NCBI GenBank assembly: GCA_009617715.1
Contig: VTFK01000275.1
Coordinates: 620,001 to 684,000 of the forward strand
DNA length: 64,000 nt
Source: Plectrocnemia conspersa
Lineage: Eukaryota; Arthropoda; Insecta; Trichoptera; Polycentropodidae
Direction: 5' to 3'
This document shows, one piece after another, positions 33,481 to 45,484 of this stretch. Under the pieces are notes generated by a model. That model was not told the origin of the DNA. It did no database searches and saw nothing but the letters and a program-made list of their open reading frames with translations. Numbering within the stretch: the stretch's first letter is position 1; each line of letters starts with the position of its first letter. The position numbers and the translations under genes are program-made.

Positions 33481-34030
33481 AAGGGTGATTAACCTCGTGG
33501 CCAATGAGACTCAATGTAGAATCTAGTTAGACTTTTTATTGCAATATTTACATGAATGCGACGGAGGATTATTGGCGAGATGTTTCCTCCAAGCGGTGGT
33601 GAAGCTGACGCAGGTGATGATGCCCTTGGATGATCCTCAGGGTTTTTGTGTCATGAGGTAGTTCTTCTTGCAGCGATGGTCATTCGGGAGTTCCTGATCG
33701 TCTTTTCACGTCTATCGGTGGTCTCTTCGGGTGGCTGCTGGTGACACTGACTGCCTGTCTCCTGACTGTATGACTGTCTCACCCTCCGACTGTCTTATTT
33801 TCTGACCGTTTTACTCTCTGACTATCTCTCTCTGGTCCTGGTTTATATATCCAGAGCTATACGGCTTGCTGGCCAATCGCCTATGTGCAGCGATTTTCCA
33901 GCCAGTCGCTGCAGTCGCTTTGTAGTCTACGTCCTTAGAAAGCAACGTTCGCTCGTCCAAGGTCGTATTGCATTTTCGTAAATGTCACGGTGGTGATTTA
34001 TGATATCCGTGACCACTTCATCACAAAGGG
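33481..34030 (-). mobile_element. Solo LTR with 5-bp target duplication
   Basis: A 540-bp LTR (33486-34025) bounded by AAGGG on both sides (33481-33485 and 34026-34030). On the minus strand it starts TGTGATGAAG and ends GGTTAATCA, the canonical TG...CA form. In that orientation it has a TATATAAA promoter box (complement of 33842-33849), a CT/GACTG-rich transcribed leader and an AATAAA polyadenylation signal (complement of 33535-33540) about 50 bp from its end. No adjoining primer-binding site, gag or pol is seen, so it is a recombinant solo LTR. A 5-bp duplication fits gypsy, BEL or copia. Confidence 0.85.
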
Positions 34031-34390
34031 ATTCTCTTAACGACAGAGAATATTTACTGTGAACTCGTGTTTCGTCTGGTCCCGCAAATATTTACGCTAT
34101 TATTTTGTTTATCTCTATTGTTAATAAATGATCGGTTTTGGTCACAGTCATTACCGCGAGTCTAGGGTTTGAGACAATGACCCTTTTGAACGTATTCATC
34201 TGTGTGTGGTCGCTAAGTAATGAATAAACGCGATAAAAGCAGTATGATATTAAAGTCAAGAGTCTACACGAGCGAAAAAATTACATAAAATTGTCACCGA
34301 TCTAATTAGCACACAAATAAATAATTAAATTAACACGGACACAAATGGCTGCATTAGGAAAATTAATGAATGTCAGTAATTCTGACGAGA
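34031..34390. other. Spacer
   Basis: Moderately balanced to 34240, then AT-rich. No supported feature. Confidence 0.4.
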
Positions 34391-34394
34391 GCGA

Positions 34395-34510
34395 ATATTG
34401 CTGAAAATTCGTGACCATGGTTAAAGCATCACAGCCAAAATACTGAACAGTAGGTTTTAATCGCGATAAACTACAAGATTTCAATAATATGAATACTCGC
34501 GAATCTCAAT
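34395..34510. repeat. Dispersed repeat G, copy 2
   Basis: Matches 15670-15790 through 'gaaaattcgtgac-atgg-taagcatcacagcc-aaatac' and the following 'gaatctc' end. Function unknown. Confidence 0.45.
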
Positions 34511-34890
34511 CTAATATTAATAAAATAATCTAAAACATACCTCTCCATATATACAGCTTTAAATTAAAAGCATTATGGATGATAAAAGTATTTTAGGGAA
34601 TAAATATCCATAAGCTAAATTGTAAAATAAATACAAAAAATTATGTCATGGGAAATGGGAAAAAATACACCTATGTACCTGTAACTATTAAATAAACAAT
34701 TTTTATTGCGCTTTAATAAATTGAATTTACTACATTTTATTTGTATTATATATAAATTCGATTTAAGCAGAGAAAACTTCAGCAAACTATATTTGCCATA
34801 TTTGATCTCCGTGCATACTTTTGAAAGTAAAAAAGACTCCACGTCGGACAGTTTACAAGAAATAACGACATAAAGCACTCAAGTGTGAAG
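34511..34890. other. AT-rich spacer
   Basis: An 87-codon minus-strand frame (34615-34878) is hydrophobic and AT-driven, unrecognised. Confidence 0.4.
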
Positions 34891-34894
34891 ATAA

Positions 34895-35180
34895 AAGTGG
34901 CCTTCGGTACAAAGGGCAACCGTTAGGACAATACCGGGGGCACGGTCTTCAGACTTATCCCCATCTATCCGTGGATTATAGAGTGAAATATAGAGCGGGT
35001 GCCCTATGATTAGATTTCGGTTCGGGCCATAGGGCAGCCGAAATTCAATGACCCCTGTAAAACTGGATTCGTGTATCTAATTCATGCCGCCGTTGATCTT
35101 TAAGGTTGCCACTTTAGGCTTGCAGAGCCTCCGTCGATGAACCGTTCCGCAGATTATATCACTTTTGAGTGGCTTTTAAT
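34895..35180. other. GC-richer island with inverted repeat
   Basis: Balanced sequence containing CCCTATG (35001-35007) and CATAGGG (35028-35034) as an inverted pair around a 20-base spacer. No coding signal. It may be a fragment of an old repeat. Confidence 0.25.
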
Positions 35181-36045
35181 ATAAGCATTTTCTTAAGTTT
35201 ATGCTAGGGATCGGCTATAAAGTTACTGTATTGATATTACTTATTTAAGACTTGCTATGGTTGATTATATGACTGCAATAAATATATTACAGATAATTAT
35301 AGTCTAAATATTGTAATATATACATACATATGAACATTTTACTATTTAAGTTCAGAATTCATTATAAATAAAATATATTACTTCAATAAAAAAATCTTAC
35401 TTTAAAGATAAACGTCAAAGAAAGCGACTCACTATGAACTTAAGAACAATTATCAAAGAATTTCATTGTATATATATTTATTTTAATATGTAGGAAAATT
35501 AAATGAAAAAATATTTAGTCTCTTCAAACCGATACATCATATTTCAATTTATGGCTTAAATTGTTTTTATATTTTATTTATTCTAAAATCCAGGTCAATA
35601 TACTCATGTTAAATAATTAGTCTCGCATTTAGTATCATATTATCATTAAAGTATAAATCAATAATATTTATAGAAAGCATATGTCATGTTATCAAAATCA
35701 TTACACAAATATCAAATAATGTGTACTTCGTATATTTTATATAAAACGATAAAAATATCAAAATAAATCCTTTCAACTAGTCCCTTTCCCTACTGCAAGA
35801 ATATGTCAAACACAGACATCATTTGTTGGACACGCACCACAAATATATTACTAATGATTCGAATCCTTTATAATTCTGAATACAAGCAAAGGGTGTTTTA
35901 ATCCTCTTTTACGGACCAATTGAGTAAATTTACTTTCTTAAAGCTAAAGCAAATTCAAACTATTTTTAATTATTTAGAAAGTACATAGAAAACATCATTA
36001 TTATTTTATTTTTAAATATTAAATGTATCTAGTAATTCGAGTGCA
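35181..36045. other. AT-rich spacer
   Basis: Nothing supported. Confidence 0.5.
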
Positions 36046-36049
36046 CACA

Positions 36050-36300
36050 ATCACACAAAATAGAAGGATATCTAGTGTGGCACGACCTCATTATATCGCC
36101 GGTGCAAATCACGCGTTATTCGGTAAATCACAGTAATCCGGGATTTGGCGTGATAGAAGGCGTCAGGCAACCACACTAACTTACGCTGATAAGGCAATCA
36201 ATTCTTTTGGTGGCGGTGGGATCCTTCAAGCTACAGACAACTGAACCATGCCCACCCTCATGGATTTTTCACGGAGACGCTGAGGGCACTGAAACATACC
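36050..36300. other. GC-richer island of unknown nature
   Basis: Balanced, with 'gccggtgcaaatcacgcg' and 'ggtggcggtgggatcc' words. It resembles repeat-derived DNA but has no partner here. Confidence 0.25.
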
Positions 36301-36830
36301 GAATCTAATAAGGGTTGAAGATAATTTATTAGTTGAGATAAATACAGGATGAACACAATATATGTATTTTTAATTGCATCTATATTAATCTCATAAAATA
36401 TTTCTGAAGCACTTAATGTGCAAAGAGTTATAAGCCAAAACCCATTACTAAATACCAAATATATTTTTTAATCATTTGTAAATACCATATAATTTTTAAT
36501 GAATGTATGAGTGACTTCATCTTACTTTTAATTTACCCTATTAGTTTAACACAGCTTATAACACCATAAACAGAACCAAGTACATGATGAATATTAGTAG
36601 TACTTTTCCCTCGTAACGCAGATCCTAACTATTTTGATGTATAAAATGGAGTATTACTTATTTTTATAAATTTTAATAAAATTATCGGATTTATCTGCCG
36701 CATAGTATATTATGTTTGGTTATTAGAGTATCCATTTTTGCTATCCATACAATAATATTTTAAGCAGTCCAATTGATTTAAATGCTAAATCAAATATGGG
36801 TATCATTAAAAAATAAAAACATTATTTCTG
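36301..36830. other. AT-rich spacer
   Basis: Nothing supported. Confidence 0.5.
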
Positions 36831-36834
36831 TAAT

Positions 36835-37400
36835 GCCTCTGCAATCGGTGCTCTTAGTATTTTCTTCAGTTATTTACCACATCGGCACCGCCCCTCTCTC
36901 AGGTTATTTCCCCATTTTTAAATTGTATCCCCCTCGAATACATTGTATTCTCGTCCGCGCACGGTTATCTGTCAAACGCAGCCCGACGACGCTTGCGGCG
37001 CCCGAAAAAGCTCTATCCGATAGAGCTTTCGCGACTCTACGCCAGACGCCCTTTCCAATAGTACATTGTACAACCGCCACCAGTGGCAAATAATGCCGAT
37101 CCGTGTTCACAAGGCTATTTTTAATGACGCCAATTTGCGCGACGACACGGCTATCTAATTCAAAAAATGAAAGATGTCACGCCGGTTGAGCTTTTGCGCG
37201 ACAAAGCACGTCCTGGGTGTAGGTACACCTCGCAGGCCGAGGTTTTTCTGTTCTTTATTTTTTCTGATGATCCAGTATTTCTTGACACCTTTTGTTATTA
37301 TTACAGTTTTCTTCTTAATTGGAACGTTCTCATCAGCGCCACAAAGGAACCCTTCGTCACGCCATTGCCGGTGACGTGATTCTTCACAGAAAGCTATTCA
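36835..37400. promoter_or_regulatory. GC-richer non-coding island with hairpin
   Basis: Balanced, non-repetitive sequence. It holds a perfect 10-bp stem AAAGCTCTAT / ATAGAGCTTT with a 3-base loop at 37007-37029. Open frames on both strands (66-103 codons) have no recognisable content. Candidate regulatory DNA; alternatively part of an unrecognised transcript. Confidence 0.3.
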
Positions 37401-38925
37401 TTATTTTTTGTTGGATTTTGCCATTATGTATTATACATTAAATATAATACATATACATATACATAATTAAATGTATTAGAACGAAAATAAAACATTTTTT
37501 CTAATTATATTAGTAATACATTGATAGGTCAAGAGCATAAAGACTCTGTCCCAGAGTGAATTATTATATTTATAAAATTGTAGAAATAAATTCTATAGTA
37601 AGTCTTAGGACACAGCTTTCAATAACTTTTAGAAAATTATGTATATTTTCTGATACTGATGATGATTAAAATAATGACTAAAAATTGCTATATATAATTG
37701 CCTAGAATATAGTTTTGCCAAAAAAGTTTTTTGTAACAACTCCCAAAATAAATTTGAGTACAACGATATTGCATTATAAATTAGATCATAAAACAAGTTT
37801 AGATAGTTTAGTTTAATAATAATGGTATTATTAAAAACAAAATACAGTAACCAACCAAAACTTTTCAATTCTAATACAGATGTATAAATATAAATATAAC
37901 TATTCAATCACACAAGAATCTGTAATTTTTTGGACCAATAGGATGCAAATTCGAATAAAACCTAACTTAATAAAATGTATTGTGAATAGTGCAGATTTTT
38001 TTTACAATTTTACACATGATACAATTATCTAAGCTACTTAAAAAAATAGTTTAATTATAATTTATTGTTTTTCCTAATGTGTATTTAATCATTCTTTGAT
38101 TTTTAAAAATCTGTTGTTTATTTAATATTTTTTATGAAACACTTTTTAGAAAAGTGCAGAATGGGTTTTGGTTGTGTGGCGCAAAATTTTATTTTAACTG
38201 CATGAAAAATAAACATAGAAACAGAAGTTAATAATAAAAAAATCAAAATTAGAGTAAAACTTACATTAGAAACATTTTACCTTAATAATAAATATGAATT
38301 ATTTTAAAATGAAAAAATACCCAATTATTATTAAAAATAATTTAAGAGCTTAAATTATGAATTACGTAGCTTAAATATATAGCAATTACTTTTTTTTATA
38401 CATATATATGATATACTTTGTGAGCTGAAGTAGCTCATTATAATTATTTTTCAACATATGTAGGTTGAGATTAGAAAAATCTTGGAAAAAGTGATCTGCG
38501 ATGATCGATCAAAATAATATATATTTAATAATCCCTAATTTTGATCTCTCAGACGCGATAGAAATAGAAAAACACAAAGATTTACACGGGATTAAAAACC
38601 CAAATTTAAGTTATAATTACATACATAATATATTATGTTTTCAGAAGTGTTACACAATGCAGTTAAAAAACACATTCTTCTTATTAATCTATATTTTGCT
38701 TGCTTATTATATAAAAATAAAAATTCATGGTGTTTACTCATCAAAATTCATATTTGTAACGTATCTAAGAAATCCAATGATTAATATCAAAGGTATGATT
38801 CCGATCACTATATATAGTTATTTTTGTCAAAATAATAAATGTATAATATAACATATTGAGAATTTGGTTCAAATCCAATCGCACAAATTACTATAACAAT
38901 GGACCATTAAATAAATAGGCAGAGA
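37401..38925. other. AT-rich spacer
   Basis: Long AT-rich stretch. The 116-codon plus-strand frame (38501-38851) and the 92-codon minus-strand frame (37629-37907) are rich in I, N, Y, K and L as AT-rich chance frames are. Confidence 0.5.
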
Positions 38926-38929
38926 TATT

Positions 38930-39180
38930 TATTGAAGACGGTCGAATATACCTCGGAATAGCCCGAGACCCAGCCGTCATTAAAACTTAGTCAGTTTAGT
39001 TCAATGTTTTACATACGAAATTGGTCTACAGGGCTTACCCTCCGCTTTGACGTCAGAAGGGTCACACTATTGGGACCTTCGGAAACAACAATCACCTTAG
39101 ATAGTATTACCCTAAGACTACTTACTAGCGCGCAAACTTAAGCAATCGATGATAGTTATAAACTTGGGCGATTATTTTCG
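38930..39180. other. GC-richer island with CRE-like site
   Basis: Balanced patch containing TGACGTCA (39048-39055). Unrecognised otherwise. Confidence 0.25.
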
Positions 39181-40475
39181 TGCGACGAAAATATTTGAGA
39201 AAAAATTATTTTTTGCTGGTATATTATATATTATAGTAATAAAATTAATTTAAAATTTACATTAGTGCATCATATATTACACCTAGTTTATTTTGAGATT
39301 AAAAATAAAATTTATTTTAAAAATGGTACCATCGTTTAGAAGCATTGCACTCTCGGCCACGGTCCACTGATGATAAGGCCCTTTGCCTGTCGACTCAGCG
39401 GCCTTCTACGTTATTTAGTGGAGAATTTATTTTTGAAAAATACAAGAAAAAAAACAAAATGCATTTGTGCAAGGTGCGAAAAGGAATAAAATTGATAAGC
39501 GTATAGAATTATACGAAACTTTAAATTAACATACACAATAGTCGGCTTTATAACATATCGCCGTAGAAAATTGGACAATTTTTCTCACTATGACTTTTTT
39601 AATTTTCGAAGTTGCTACTTTTTTGTCTGCTCGTTCCTTTTTCGAAAAAATATCACATCGGCGCAGGCTGATAGGTAATAAAAAAGGATAAAGGTAGTCT
39701 ACTTGCATTACGGCCACTAATAACGTCTTTAGCGCGAGATGCCAAGAAAAATGAGTCTTTTCACTTGAAAGGTTTTAATAATACTTTTCGCACATGTACA
39801 TACAAATATATGAGTAATACACATTTACAATATAAAATTAAATAATTACTGATTTTATAATTTTATAATTTTTAATTGAGTTTCGTAAAATTATATTTTT
39901 ATATTTACAGAATATGATGGGAATAATAAAAAAAAAATACTATTAGATATAAAATTATATTTAATATACAAGATTATATAATTATAAACCTGTCATATAG
40001 ACTGAAAAACTATTGATAAAACAATCTTTAAAACTTCGTACTTTAAATCTCAATATCGTAACTTTAAATCTCAATACTTTGCTACTATATTGGGGGGGTA
40101 TCATGGATATTGTCTTAATGTTGCAATCACTTTTTTGTCATTACGTTATAGTAAACATTTTTTTTCTAATATTTGATGATAGCTCTTGAATCTACGCGTG
40201 ACTGATTGAATTTTGTTTGAATCGTTCATATATTGTACTATGTATATATATATGTAAATTAATGGTGCATTAAAAATATAAATTACCCAATATCCATACA
40301 AAAAATACTAATAAAATGTGTCCCAAAGTCATATACAAGTATATGTTAAAATCAGATTTATAAATCTTCCACCAATATATGAGAGAAATTGTCCCGAAAT
40401 TATCAGAATATACATGTCTGATTCAATATAAGAGCAATTTTGTATATGTCCGATGATTTTTCTCTATAGATCGCT
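39181..40475. other. AT-rich spacer with small patch
   Basis: 39325-39420 is balanced; the rest is AT-rich. 40060-40110 carries a short repeat of 'ctttaaatctcaatat/ctttaaatctcaatac' and a GGGGGGG run. No gene seen. Confidence 0.4.
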
Positions 40476-40479
40476 TGAT

Positions 40480-41105
40480 ATTTTCATGTGACGCAAAAGC
40501 ACGACATAATTGAGAAAGAATTGAAGGCGAAGAGACGCAGTCACACTTTCATATTTCATAAATTCACCCAAGAGACAAAATCTACAATGCTAATCTCCCC
40601 CGTCAATAAACCTGTCTTTCTTATCATATTTACGTTTCCAAATCGTCACTTTCTCTCACGCAACTTTGAAAAAAGCGCCACCGCACCAGCAGTAAACACA
40701 CTGCGTCGAAATGCAAAATTCAAAAGTTTGACCCCGGGGCCATTGCCGGGGCGCTACAGCCCCTCAGTTTGAGCCGCCATAATCCTCTATTCATATGCAA
40801 ATTTATTTTATTGCTAGTTTCGACTTCGGCAAGATAGCGGGCGTCACTTTTGCGCAACACGACAACGGTGCTAACTCGTCGCACAATTACGGTCCCCAAT
40901 ATCTATTCACGACTAGCAATTCATACACAACGAAGGCAGTTTAGTACCTCAGAAATGGTGTTGGGCCAGTTTGTTGTTTACGTATAAATATACTAGACTG
41001 CGCGTATGCTAATCTGCCTAGAGGACAGAGACTGCCTTAATCAAAATGCAGTTCGGCATCGAAGGGTTAAGTGTTTGACATTTGTGATAACAACATTTTT
41101 GGTCC
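40480..41105. promoter_or_regulatory. GC-richer non-coding island
   Basis: Balanced, non-repetitive. A 94-codon plus-strand frame (40488-40772) is open but unrecognised. It contains the dyad 'ccccggggccattgccgggg' at 40732-40751. Candidate regulatory DNA. Confidence 0.3.
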
Positions 41106-41208
41106 AAATCGTCCTGTTTTATTCTGCTCAAATTTAATTACGATAATGAGTGAGATCAGATTTCTCTAAGTAAAGATATTTCTTTTTGCTATTTTGTAAA
41201 TATATATA

Positions 41209-42770
41209 TTTTTTTTTTTTTTAGATTAAATTAAGACCATCGTAGCTTAACAGGTTACCCCAATGCGCCACGATAATCAAAAACAAATTTTAAATTTATA
41301 AAACAAAAAAAAATTTATATATACATAAATAGAACAATACTTAAAAATAATAAGCATAACAAAAAAATTTAAAATATCAAAATTAAGTGATACAAACTGG
41401 ATCAGATCCTCGTAGCTAACATTAAACAGGTCAATATGTAATGCCATCGTATTAAGGAGCCGGATGGCCACAGCAATAAGCGAGTCGGCAAGTGCGGATG
41501 TCCTAGGCCTAACGGACATAAAAAGAGGCCGCGATCGTAATTCTCGAAAATGTTCCGGAACCCAAAACTGGAATTCCTCGAGAATAGCTGGATTGTCGAC
41601 AGCACCTTTTAGTAATTTGAAAAAATGCTTAGCGACATTTCTGCGAGAACTCAGCGAATCATATCCCAACGCTCCTAAAAGAAATGCGCTGGGATATATG
41701 TACGGATAATAACCAAAATATCCTTTTGTAAAGGTATCTTAAATACCTTTTTTGAATTTTTTCCACTAAAAGGGAATATTTGGCTATTCGGGAATTCCAA
41801 ATTATAGATCCCGATTCAAGAATGCTACGAACTAAGGTGTCATAGAGGATGCGAATAACTGACGGATCGTCAAAGTGAAAGGCATTTCTTATAACAAAGC
41901 CGAGCATCTCGGAAGATTTATCACAGACGTCTTGTATGTGTAGAGAGAACCTCCATTTGCTCTCGAAAGTGATTCCGAGATCTTTAGTGGAAGTTTCTCT
42001 AGTCAAAATGATACCACTGAGATGGTATAAATATGCTGATGGTGAATGGGATCAGGAAAATGACACAGTATGGCACTTTTGACACTAAAAGGCAGACGGT
42101 TAACGGAAGTCCATCTCCACAGAGAGTCTAAATCACTTTGTAGAGAGAAGGAGTCCACAACAGATCGAATTCATTTATATAATTTTAAATCATCTGCGTA
42201 CAGAAGAAAACTTGAATTTGTAATTGCTGTATTTATGTCATTAACAAATAACACAAAAGCAGAGGGCCCAGATTGGATCCTTGAGGAGCCCCCGAAGGGG
42301 TAAAATATTCCTTTGATAATTGTCCACCATAGGTAACAAACTGTCTACGATTGCTTAAATAACTTGAGAATAACCGAGTTAAATTATCTGAGCAACCGAG
42401 GTTCGACAATTTATTTAATAATAACCTATGACAAACTTTGTCAAAGGCTTTCTCAAAATCTGTATACACGACGTCTACTTGAATTCCCGCATCGAGATAA
42501 GTTGTCACCGTTTTGATGAACGACAGAAGGTTAGTAATAGTAGAACGGGCAGGATGAAACCCGTGCTGTTGGTCTAACAAAACTTGCCGAAAATGATTAT
42601 AGAGATATTTATGAATAATTATTTCAAATAATTTAGCAGGAGCTGACAACACTGCGACTGGTCTATAATTCTTAATATATAATTTGTCAACCTTTTTTTT
42701 ATGAATAGGGGTGACTTTTGTGCATTTCCATAGATCAGGAAATACAATAATAAAATACAATCTGTCTATT
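41209..42770 (-). mobile_element. NLTR-A non-LTR retrotransposon, best copy, 5'-truncated
   Basis: On the minus strand the element begins inside the reverse transcriptase domain near 42770 and ends in a 14-base poly(A) tail (T-run 41209-41222 on the plus strand). The poly(A) end and 5' truncation are the signature of target-primed reverse transcription. Fragments of the same family lie at 1709, 3412, 5675, 14080, 44592, 53690 and 53990, making it the most repeated retroelement in the window. Confidence 0.85.
41390..42760 (-). pseudogene. NLTR-A reverse transcriptase pseudogene
   Basis: Minus-strand blocks in order: LWKCTKVTPIHKK, NYRPVAVLS, QQHGFHPARSTITNLL, VYTDFEKAFDKVCHRLLL (first catalytic Asp) and GAPQGSNLGPLL (frame 42760-42233). 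Then, in a shifted frame, LLYADDLKLYK with the catalytic pair at 42189-42200, stops, and KDLGITFESKWRF, with SILESGSIIWNS and VEKIQKRYLRYL (frame 42006-41659). The last block ILEEFQFWVPEHF is in the frame 41669-41277. Family resemblance is to CR1/jockey-group reverse transcriptases. Three frames and several stops make it inactive. Confidence 0.85.
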
Positions 42771-42779
42771 TGGACTAAT

Positions 42780-43310
42780 CAATTTTTATATTATACATTT
42801 ATATATTTTTTTTCTCTTTTTTCTTAGCAAATAGGCATTTGAGAAAGAAAAAAAAAAGTATGTTAAAAGTCTCCCATTGGAGGCTTTTGTAAAAATTAGT
42901 GAGTATTATAAAAATTTTTAGTAAATAACCCTATATTTATTTAATTTTAGAACACAATCAACATCAGTGGACAATCATTTATATTATTATGGCACTCCAG
43001 AGCATGTCAAATATTTTTTTGCGTTTTTCAAATTACAATAAAAAATACAAACAGTTCTTATAATAGTACACAAAAAATCTTGTTATCGAAATATCTGAAA
43101 ACCCCGAGATTGATCAACTTGATAATTAAAATGAAACGATACGCTTTAATAAAAATATACTCTTAAATCAAAGGAAAAAAGAACAGTTTTTGAAATAGAT
43201 GTAACCGACAAACGCATAATTTAAATGTGTGTTAATAAATATAATACATTTATATATTTTAGTATATAATCTAAGTTAAACTTATTTGATAGTCTTAATT
43301 GAAAAAAAAT
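42780..43310. other. AT-rich spacer
   Basis: No feature seen. Confidence 0.5.
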
Positions 43311-43314
43311 GAGT

Positions 43315-43640
43315 GGGAGAAATAGTTTTACAGCCACGCGTTGTTCGTCGCATTAGAGATTTTCCCTGGCAATGAATTCATTTTCCGGCTGCGGATGCTG
43401 ACAACAGACAAATTTGTCAGCCGGTTGACTGTATCCCATAGTCTCTAGCCCGTAGTCTAGCAGTTAGGCGAATGCACAAACAACAAACCCCGAACTTGCA
43501 CCGAGAGCAATTCAATTTAACAGAAAGTTCGCAACTTTTCATCCGACGCCCGCCGAACCCATCTTTCCCCTCTGCCCAACAGACACTTGCTCCTATGCTA
43601 ATTAATTTCAACGTTGACTATTACTATCAAGTATTTTTTT
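43315..43640. promoter_or_regulatory. GC-richer non-coding island
   Basis: Balanced patch with the 12-bp palindrome GACAAATTTGTC (43407-43418), itself part of a larger GCTGACAA...TTGTCAGC dyad. A 64-codon minus-strand frame is unrecognised. Confidence 0.3.
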
Positions 43641-44060
43641 AACAAGGCTATTACTTAACCATATACAACAACAATGAACTTCATCAAAAAGTAATAGTGT
43701 CAGATGAAATTTAAATATATCACTAAAACAGAACAATAAAATGTTCCTTAAATCACACTTTTATTTTATTTTAATTAATATATATTTATAAATACATATT
43801 TTAATTAATATGTATTTTTCAAATAACTTCATAAATGGCTAAATTCACCTGCTTGTAAATCAGAATGTTGAAAATAAAGTAACATTTTAGCACTTTATTT
43901 ACATTTAATACTATCGAAATAAATAAAACCCTAATACACATATATTTCCTTGATAGTATCTTTAAAATCAAAATTAAATACATTAATATTGACAATAAAA
44001 TAATATTGAAAATATATATACATAGGTATATAGATAGTGTACAAATTCTAAAATTAACTA
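43641..44060. other. AT-rich spacer
   Basis: Contains two nearby copies of 'attttaattaatatgtatt'-like sequence around 43770-43815. Otherwise featureless. Confidence 0.45.
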
Positions 44061-44350
44061 TTAGGAATTCGGGTGTACGGCCCGGTTAACCCGTTCACCG
44101 CCGCCGTCGCCTACAACGGCCCGGGGCTGTTCGCATGTAACGCCGCGCGAGAGACAATCATCACTTTACATACATAATGAACACGACATAATAACGCTCG
44201 TTCGCGACAATGTATACCCACCCTGGCTTCTTTGTCTCCCTGTTCTCGTGTGGAATCATCGCTAATTTTGACATTACACGCGTATTCAAATCGGACATTG
44301 TTGCGCGACGCCCGGGGCGTGGTGGCGAATTTCGGTTGAAATTGGATGGG
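44061..44350. other. GC-rich island, possible exon-like frame
   Basis: GC-rich patch. On the plus strand the frame 44067-44177 is open for 36 codons with mostly G or C third positions and follows an AG (44063-44064). Another frame is open from the same area to about 44265. No domain is recognisable and no good donor site follows, so I do not call an exon. Confidence 0.2.
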
Positions 44351-44590
44351 CTATGAAAAACAATTGTGTCAAATCAAAAAATAATGAAAATGTATTTTTA
44401 AAAGCAAAAATATTATGGAAGCTTATTGTTTTGCTGCAGTGGTTAAAATCGCGTAGATTAATTACGAATTATTTAGATATTGAAATCAGATTTAAATCTG
44501 CTTAGTAAAAATAAGAATAACAAAACAGTCTCAATCTGAAAAAATATTGATAGCACTTGTGTGTGGTAATTTTTATTTTTTTTTATTTAA
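44351..44590. other. AT-rich spacer
   Basis: Featureless. Confidence 0.5.
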
Positions 44591-44591
44591 A

Positions 44592-44770
44592 GAGGGCCCA
44601 AGTTGCACAAAGAGAAACACTTGAAGGGGTGAAATATTATTTCGAAAATCGATTGCCATCGATTATGAACTGTCAATGATCGCTAAAATAGCTCAAGAAT
44701 ATTAGAATTAACATTTTTTTACTAATAACCTACGACAAACCTTGTCAAAGATTTTTTTGAAATTATACAC
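44592..44770 (-). mobile_element. NLTR-A reverse transcriptase fragment
   Basis: Matches 42262-42470: 'agagggccca', 'aggggt-aaatatt', 'aataacctacgacaaaccttgtcaaaga' in the same order. Degenerate and non-coding. Confidence 0.65.
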
Positions 44771-44929
44771 TTACTATTAAAAATAAATTTATATTTTGAC
44801 TGTAAATTTTTTTAATTATAAATATTATAAAAATCATTAGATTACATATTATATGATATTGTTATATACATATTATTTCATGTTTGGCTTATTCAATATA
44901 AAAACATAAATTAACCAAAAATGACATTG

Positions 44930-45330
44930 ATAAGTAATGCCAAGAAATATTTATTCAACAATTACTCAATTAGAATTGGTGATTACAAATCGAATTATAC
45001 AATTTTCGAGCGCAAAACACACACCCACAGATAAAAGTTTTTCAACGTACACATACACACGTTCGTGCATTTACGCAGATATGGATGAGAAAGACGTAAA
45101 ATTAAATAAATTATTCAATTTTACGGGACGTTTAATTCGCGCGCGCGAACGGGATAAAACGTAGACGTTTAAATGCAATAATATTTCGCGAATTATGCAA
45201 AGACGCGAGCCGTGTCCTTTGGGCGTGAAACGCGATTAAAAATATTTCATTTGAGTTGTATGAAATAATGAAATTATATTCTGAAATAAGCACGAGTCGC
45301 GTACGGTGTGTGCTACTGCGAAACTATAGG
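44930..45330. other. GC-richer patch
   Basis: Moderately balanced with CGCG words near 45140-45240. A 75-codon plus-strand frame is unrecognised. Confidence 0.25.
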
Positions 45331-45484
45331 TCTAGAATGCATAATATTAATTATATTATGTAAAATTCCTTCACATAACGCGAACCGAAATGTGTAATAA
45401 ATATATATTTATTTTATTATTCGTATCAATTTGGATGCTACTTTCAAACGTCGCTTAACTAAATTTGATTAAGATCATTTTGTA

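Noticed and set aside
34615..34878. 87-codon minus-strand frame
   Set aside because: AT-driven hydrophobic composition, no recognisable domain.
38501..38851. 116-codon plus-strand open frame
   Set aside because: Composition dominated by I, N, Y, K and L as expected from AT-rich DNA; no domain or signal peptide logic; no neighbours of interest.
38867..38880. B-box-like 'ggttcaaatccaa'
   Set aside because: No surrounding tRNA or SINE structure.
40488..40772. 94-codon plus-strand open frame
   Set aside because: Basic composition but no domain; lies in a GC-richer island where chance frames are expected.
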